This document shows, piece after piece, positions 52,701 to 61,700 of a stretch of DNA of 64,000 nucleotides. Origin of the DNA: Glandiceps talaboti (taxonomy: Eukaryota; Hemichordata; Enteropneusta; Spengelidae). The DNA lies in contig NC_135556.1 in assembly GCF_964340395.1 (NCBI RefSeq), forward strand, positions 7,993,001 to 8,057,000, given 5' to 3'. The notes under the pieces are model-generated. The model saw nothing but the letters and a program-made list of their open reading frames with translations, did no database searches and had not been told where the DNA came from. The position numbers were made by a program, and so were the translations under genes. Numbering within the stretch: the first letter of the stretch is position 1; every line of letters begins with the position of its first letter.

Positions 52701-55700
52701 ACTTGTTACAAACAGAGAAAGTAAACAAATGAATTGGATTAATAACACTTGACACAGCATGTTGGAAGTACAGAGACTTGTATTACATTTCATCATTTGA
52801 TAAGAACAGCTGTATGGCCTCTGTACATAAGAGTTCATGTTCACAAACAGATTTCCAGGGGTATTTCATGTACACATAAAGAGGCCATAAAACTGTTCTT
52901 ATCAAACCATGGTGTATAATACTGTCTCTGTACTTCCAACATGCTGAGCCAAGTGTTATTAATCCAATACAGTTGTTTACTTTTCCTGTTTGTAACAGGT
53001 TATGTTTTGATGTCAGCAGTTGTAATGTAAGTGACAAATGAGATCCTAACTTGGAAAAAAAATTATATTTCATGATGAATATGAAACTGCATTTTGAATA
53101 CACTTTGAACACTTTATAGTGTATCTGTTATGATGTAGTGCAAAAATGGTGGCTAGAAATGTCCGATAAGTTTTCAAACTGGTAATTTCTAAAAAAAAAA
53201 AAAAATCTAAAATATTAACCAAACAGTAAACATTGACATTTAGCCTTTTCATGATACAGGACTGAAAATTGAGGTTTCGGTGTGCTAAAATAGACAGAGA
53301 GTAAAACTATTGTTGGGAAATGTTGATATATGCTATTAAATGGATTTTACTCTTGGTAGGGTGGCATTTCTGATAGCTAGTTTTTTACTCAAGTGGACCC
53401 ACGTACACAATCGTGATTACAGGGTGATTATACCCACACAACAGATACACTGCTATCACCCACTTGTGTATTATCAACAACAATAGTTTTAGTTTGTGTC
53501 TATCTTAGTACGCCATAGCCTGGATTGCCACTGTAGAAATGAAATTCCTTTAAAACAAATTAAAGTATTCTGTTATCATGTTTGGTGAAAAACCCCTTTA
53601 ATAATAAACACAATATATAAGTACCACACTCTTGGTAAACAAGTCACAGTTTTACATGGTTGCTAAGATACCTGATTCTAATACAGATTTTAATCAAAAC
53701 CAGAGCCTTATAGTCACAGTATTCAAATTATTTCATCACAGTTTCCATTGTTCACTTTATTGAAAAAAATCAAATTTACACCCATTCTGAAGAATGTGTA
53801 TTTTTTATTACAATATTATAATATCTCTTAAATAGTTTGTACAGCTTTTCTCACCCTACTTAAGTCGATATGGTATGGTGATTTGTTACCATGGCAACTC
53901 ATTGTATTAGTTTAGGCTGTATGTTATGAAGGGTTTTGTACTTCTGTTTTTTTTTTTATGGATTTGTAGATAGTAACATGTAAAGTGTATAAAAATATGA
54001 GCTAGTAGGTAGACAGGACAATGAATAATCCAGTATTCCGGGATGTAAAATAAGGACTGGTAGCTGGCAAAAACAACCCGGATATTCTACAACTTCTTGT
54101 AGGCTACTCTTCAGGAATTTATGTTTAAAGATTCTTTGTTTCAACTTCTATATAACCATCGTTAAGTAGATTTATGGGACACCCCTGTAGATTTGACCGC
54201 TTACTTTTCAAATTTTACCGACAGCGGCTATTTTTAAAATCAACTATATCCTTGAAGTATTGTATAATTCTGATACAACTTATTTACTCAGACAAACAAA
54301 ACTAACAAAAATGTACATTGAGACAAGACATATACCAAACCAATTTTGCCAGGTGGACTTGAGATGACAATCTTGAAGAGAATTGCATTTTTAAAATTTC
54401 TCAGCGATAAATTAAAAGTCAATATTCGAAATACTACAACAAAGATCATTATAAGTTGTCATACATCTCTGAATGACAAAGTGTTTAAATTATTATAGCG
54501 ACAATATTTCCCCAATAATTATATTCGAGAATACCGGTTTACGCCCTTTTATTTCCCTGACCACTAATAAAACATGAAAGTTTGCCATGATGTTTTCAAA
54601 ATAATAGAATTTATTTTACATGATTTTATAATTATCATTTTTTGGTGTTATTAATATTACTTTACTGTATTTTCTTATAATAAGTGTTATATTTCATATT
54701 GAAAAATTTGAACTACTAAATAGAATTTGAGTTTGTCAATTTGAAAATGCAAAAATTATTAATATAGTTATTTTCTTTGATCCACAACCAAGTTACCTTT
54801 GTTCATGTCTATGTCAGTAACATTACTGTATTATTGAAGTTCCAACCGTATGAACCAGTTTACTGAGATGCAAAAAATATTATCTGGGTAAATTTTTTTC
54901 ATGACATTTTCTCAGATGTTCTATTAATAAACAAATGAAGTGAGGTGAGAGGAGAGGAGGTGAGGGGAGGTGAGGTGTGAAACTAGCCAAAGTTTCATTC
55001 CATTTTTTTAAATTCATATACTGGAGATAAACATATGAAGTATAATATTTGTTTTCCAATATCCCTCGATCCCTTCAAAAAATCTTGACTTATGGAGATC
55101 AAATTTCTTTAAGATCCGATCTCCTTAGCAGAGTAATGAGACATTTAATCTAGTGATCAGGTTTAGATCTCTCTGTTGCCATGACAATTATCTCCCTCCG
55201 TCATCAGCTAGACAATCAGATTGAGAAAGATGTAATGGTATTATGTACATTAGAAGGAGGCTGTTGTGTTTGGTTTGTCACATAATGTTCTAACAAAAAC
55301 AGGAACCTAAGTTACACCTAGGGAGCTTGGCAACTCATAAGGAGGGTTAATTGTGTCTTTGCACAGAAGTAGAGGTAGTTAATATTGCCATAGCAACCAA
55401 TGAACTTAAGGAGGCTGGTAGCTAAGAATGTATGGTTGAGTATAGTTGTTGTTGGGCAGTTTAACTACAGTAGTGCCATAATAGTAGTGGTTGTTGTCAT
55501 GGTGATCTGTTTTAAAGTGTTACTGTTACCATTTTGACCGCCAGAGTGGCCACACTTGTAGGCTAACCACTGCTTGGTAATTTTGTTACAAGGTATTGGT
55601 TAGGTGTATCGCTATGTTAACCTACAGGGCAGGCACAGTTTGGCTGTGGTCTTGCAAATAAAATAGTTTTACATTATAACCCTAAGAAATCCAGACCAAT

Positions 55701-58700
55701 GTCATATTTTATGGGTGCTATATAACCAGCAACATTGTGACTAAATTGTAGATCTCGACCCAGAGAACCATGATCAAATCAGTTATGCATTCTGGTGTTG
55801 GGTTTCCAAATTTTGTTTGCAGAGTCACGCCCCTTAATAGGCCTGCTGGTAGGCAGACTGTATGACAATAGATAAAGTCATGGAATAAGTCTTCTATTAT
55901 AAGAATTTTTGTTCTGTTTTTATTTCTTGAAATCTTGTATGGTATTAACCACAAAGTAATTATTGACTAATTTGTTAGTTGACCTATTATCTTAAGTCTT
56001 TAGGTAGATTTAAAATAGTTGTTTGTCTAGAGTATTTGTCTGTTTGTTTTAAACCTAAAGACATCACCTTGTCTAATTATACAGTACTTGTCAACAGCAC
56101 TAATGTCTAAACAGTTATTCTTGTTATTATGGCATCTTTTTCATAATCAAATTATTATGTATGCAATATTTATTTCTTTAAAGACCAAGTTCTCACATTA
56201 TTGTTATCTTGTAAGTGAAATCATAAGGATTCCAGGGAATCATTCTTTGTTTTGGACAAACTTTTTCTGTAGCTCTGCATGACAACTGTTTTTTCATACC
56301 TAACTTTTATCTTCATATGAATTGGCCCTTTAAGTGTATTTCTTAATAGTTTCAGGGTATTCTTAATTTTTCAGTTTGAATGATCTGTCGTGGTGTACAC
56401 TCTGGTCTTTTAAACCACACACTATTATCAGAAGTGCCAACAACAAGTCTCTACTCGGTCTTAAAATTTTAGTGAGATTCAATTTCTAAAATTAGTTCTG
56501 GAGGAAGAGCAATTGTGTCCTAAATTTTGAGACAACGGTTAACCACAAATAAAAGCCTTTGGGTCAGACTTAAAAACATCACCAAATCACAATGTACAAT
56601 CATTGTGTGTTCACATTCTGTAACTGTATAGTTTTGTTTTATCGGCTCAGTTGTCAAACACACAACATGCAAACAACATCAGGTGTTTCATAGTACCACT
56701 GATAGAATTCTATGGATTGCGTTGTTCACTGAGTCAACTAAACTATATTCACTGTTGTCTATCCCTAAAGCATGAACTGACAACTAAACAAAGTCAAAAT
56801 TTGTACGACATTGTTAGTTTTCTCCCTTTTCTCAGTATCAAGCCTAAAAGTAAACTCAATTCCATTATCTTTCTATTTTTGACAAGATGTGTTTTCTTAC
56901 AATGTAAAGATCAATATTTATCAAGTCTTTGGTAGATTCTTCTACATCATGTGATGAACTACACCATTACAATCTTTTGTCAATCTCTAGTAGCTCATTT
57001 TTTTGGCTAAAAATGTGGAATTTTGCTTGATCTGTAGTCCGTCATGGTGCTTAGTCAGTCTATAATGGCCAAAACCAGTCAGATATTCCAAAATCTTGTA
57101 AAATATTTACTTGGTTACTCCATGTCTATTTGCAATGCACAAACTGAATATCTGTGGGGAAAGAGTGCTTGCATACTATAGCCTGTCTAATGGCTGGATG
57201 TGTGACCCAGCTACACTATATGGATGAAGAATGCTGTTGAGTCACGTCAGATCTAGCTAGTACACAGACCATTACATAGTATCGTTGAAAACAGGTACAT
57301 AGTGTTCTATTATCAGGCTAAAATGGGTTGAGTAGAGACAGAGGATTTACAGTCTACCAAAATGTTGTGACAAAGGAAGAAAAATAATTTTATTTTAGAA
57401 GGGTGCATGGTAAATGAGTAAATTATCAACCCGAGTGCCCCTAAGTGTCAAGTACCCCGGGTAACGTCCCAAACAAAATATGGTAACATATACCGTGTCA
57501 GTTTTACTCTATTTGTCCCTTTCTGTTACCGAGGTTCCTAAACATATAACAAAAACACTGCTTAGGACAGTAAATAGTGTATCACAGTAATGTTATACGT
57601 ATAAAAATATAAAAAATAATTATCAATATAATAACCACCTTTTAGCATCTCAGAGGAAATACATATAGATTATGTAATTTAGGCCCATATCCGTTTAAAC
57701 TGGTGACATTTCAATAATGTTGTCCAACTTAAAATTATTGGAAGTACATTTTTTGAGGGGGATTTTTTTCAAATGTGTGAATTCTTCCTTGACTAAACTT
57801 CAGGTAATTTTCACATAGGAAAGGAAGCAGTCATTTGTTACATTCAATTACATGTGACAAGCAATGTAATAATCTTTCATCAGTACAGAAAAAAAAAATC
57901 ACCTTAATTTGTAATGGACAATGTTAGCCATTGTACAGAATTCAATATCCTGATAAACATGCTGGAAAATGTACAGACACAAAAGAAGTTAATGCAGTCA
58001 CGTCACACCCGACTCAATACCGACAATTCTTTAATCTCTATCAATACAAGTCGGTTGAAAACATGAGATGAGAATGTTTCCTTCACTGTTTGAAATACTT
58101 CCGATGTCAGTAGACAACTATTGTTGCACTCGGTTGTCATAGCAACCTCCACAAAATGGCAGCCATTTTATTTTTGCTGACCTTTGACCTGCATCGAATT
58201 GCAGGAAAACTGACAAAGTAACACAAGCTGTCTCGTAGATTGATTAGTTTTTCACCAGGACAGCCAGCTGTACTATGTGAGACTCAAATGTGTATAAATA
58301 CTGAGTGAAATTGCAAATTTGTTATTGATAATATCTTAGCAACAAGGTGTTTCAGTGTATTTTGATATTATAAGCGTTGTGAAAAATAATATCAACTTGC
58401 ATATAACTTGATTGATATATTTACATGACTTTATATTTCACATTTCAATTTGTGTAACAGGATATCATAAATGGAGTGTCACTGAGTTCTCAAAGTATAA
58501 ATTCAGCCACAAACACCTTGTATATCGCGATATAGAAAGTTGAATAAAAATCTGCTACTAGCCTGGAATCCATGCTAATGGGAAGTTTAAATTTTGATTT
58601 TTTAAAATCCCCATCCGCATGGATTCCAGGTGATACAAAAGAGAATGATTTGATGTTCGTAGCCTTAAGTCTGTTGAGATGTTCAAAAGTGCATCTTTTA

Positions 58701-61700
58701 CAGTATCTGATTCAATGGTTTTGTGTTGCCAGGGTCACTGCAGGATAGTTGACTCACTATTTTAATATGTGATGCTCTTTAATGAGTAATTTGTTTTAAT
58801 TTAGTAGCTGTCTTCTGAAATATTTTCCTTCATATTTGAAAAAATATAATTTAACCAGCAATCTTATACATCATTCTTCTGAGATATTTTATTGGTGGTC
58901 CTTTTTCTGTGTTTTCGTAGCTGTTGTAATTTTTCATTTTTAGTTGTTAGTTTGTTGTACAACTGAGACATAATTATGTAGCATGTTTGTTTAAGAATTA
59001 AAATAATAAATGTTATTTCTCTCTATACAAATGACATTTTTAACCTTCCCCTTTGTATTGAAATATATCACTGGCAGAATAGTAGTTGAATTTTCTTAAT
59101 TACCCATATACAAAATATAAAAGTATACAATTCTAGATATAAAGTCTACAGATGTTGATTGTTGGGAAACCAGGGAGTCAGAAATAATAGCATAATGCTA
59201 GTCGAAGTCTGACCCCTATAATTCCTTTCAAGACAAGTTGTTTAATATAATTGATGAGAGTACTTGCTGAAATTCATGTGTCTATACGATATGCAGTATT
59301 AAATGAGTACAAAATATGAATTGAGTTCCTGACTTTCTATTCTCACCTCCGTGGCCTTTTTAAAGATTCTGTTTGATTCCAATATAATACATAGTGGTAA
59401 AAATTTCAAAAAGAACAAAAGAACATACTGCATATCTATGCTTCATATTTGTTCTATATTCCTTTAATAGCATGGTTTGTTTTAACACTTCTACCATATT
59501 TCACTTATAAAATATAAGTATATTATATTCACATAGTTTACAATCAGTTATACAAAATGTTCTCTTCATTTGACTAGGTTATACAGTAAAGTCAGCATAT
59601 GATGGCTATGAAGATTGGAAAGACAAAGTACCTTACACTCTAGACACCACAACTAGATACACATATCAGTTGCCAAGACAACACAAGGAACTCGCTGGTA
59701 ATGTAACAAGATATGGTTCTAATAGCAAGAGACATCTAGCAGCAACAGGGATTGGTAAGTCTATCAAAACGTATAATATTATTGTCTCTGATTTATGTAT
59801 ATCAAATTGACTGAATTCAAGCTTCTAGGAAAGTAAAGAACTTAAAGTGGCCATGTATGGATGAGGATTGGGTAATTATTTTGGATTTTCAATTTATACA
59901 ACAATTTTATCATGGCTTCCTACTTGAAAAATCAATGTGAAACAACATATAACAGGTCTGTGTTTATAACTCAATACATTGCAAAAAGCTGAAACAATGT
60001 AAAAAAGTTTGTTATTGTACATGCAATAACAAACTTACATACAATAACAAACTTTTTACATATTTATTAATATTTTGAAATTTATTGCATGACAAAGATA
60101 GACTTGGCATACGTTTTTTCACATTGATTATTGAAATAGGAAGCCATGATAAAATTGTTTTATAAATCCAAAAGCCTTAGTCTATAAAAATGAAATATAC
60201 CATATAGTTATGAACAGGTGATTAATATGAATATTTCAGGTACCATATAATAAATTAAATTAAACATTACTAGGTTATATTAAACCAGCAATAAAACTAA
60301 GTTGTGACAGAGAGAAAAATCTTAAAATAAGTGGTAAAGTTTTTGTGATGTTCTTTAATAGGTTATATGGAAACTGAAGCAAGAACGAGAAAAAAAATTA
60401 AACAAAATGACTTGCTATAGGAAGCCATTGATTGCTATGACCAGGGTAGTAGATGCCTTATACTATGAACTTTCAAAAGAGACTAAATGAAAACTTAATG
60501 TTAAGTTAACCTATCTATGGCAAGTTATTTCAAGTACAAAATTCTAGTTAAAAAATGTCATGTGAGTTGATTGATGCAGTAGTTCAGAACACCAGTTTAT
60601 TTAGCAGTGTACAGTAGTCCATAATACAGAGACCAGTTTATTAGCAGTGTGCTTTATTTTGTACAGTTATTGGCAGCATCTTAAGTTCGGAATAAAGAAA
60701 CCAGTTTATTGGCACTGCGCATTAGTTCGTCATACAGTGACCAGTTTATTTGACACTGTACAATAGTTTGTAATACAGAGACCGTTACATTTGGTCACAT
60801 GATGCTACAAAAGTTCATAATACAGAGAGAGACGAGACTACTGTGTATTGTACCATGACATTAAAGTGACAATATACTCTTCCACTCTGACATGGTTGAG
60901 AGACACCGAATGACTAAACTGTTATATTTAATCTCATCTCCTTGATCCAGTACTCCAAATCTTAAGTCTATAGGCCATTTTAGGACGATATGAGTCGTCT
61001 TTTGTTGATGCTGTCCACGGTTGGCTGCTACCTGTAGATCAGTGTCCGTACATTGTCAAAGTCTTGTAAGGCTTTTACTATGCATACAGAGAATGTACTG
61101 ACAATAGACATTGTGTTTGCAGACAATATAAGACTCCTTTTCGGTGTGTAACAATAGTAGATGTTGACAAGGAGCGCCATTATAATGGTATTGCTGCCAG
61201 TAACAACCACATAACACACACAGAAGTGTACAACAACCACATAACACACACAGAGGTGTACATAATATAGGCTTTGATACATGGACAACATTAAATGTCC
61301 GTATGCATACACTTTCCTTGGGTTCCATTTCCAAGGGTTAAATATAACTTAAAATTCTACTCTTTTTTTTCATTTTTGTACTAGAATTGACCAATTTTTG
61401 GTCTATAGATCAGTTTTGATATATGAGATTTGTAAATTGAGGGGTGGGGTTAAGTTACATCTAAACTCAAAAGATATAAAGTCAAAATAATTGTCAAATT
61501 TAATTTCAATGTTTATTCTGAATTGTAATTGTATATAATGTTTGTGACAACTTCAACTAATGTCATGCAGGGCATGGGAGGGGTGGTGAAGGGGGGGGTG
61601 GGGGTGGGGGTAGTGACTTTAAGGATTCCTGTTGCAAACCAGACAGTTGCAATTTTTTTAACCCATTCGATTTTATTGCCATGAATGAAATAAATACCAA

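Noticed and set aside
52641-53112. 67- and 109-codon minus-strand frames
   Set aside because: They lie in the foldback element in TEX26 intron 5 and its flank; no evidence of coding.
61028-61334. Cys/Val-rich minus frames of 92-94 codons
   Set aside because: They run through a 30-bp tandem duplication inside TEX26 intron 6 and show no other support.
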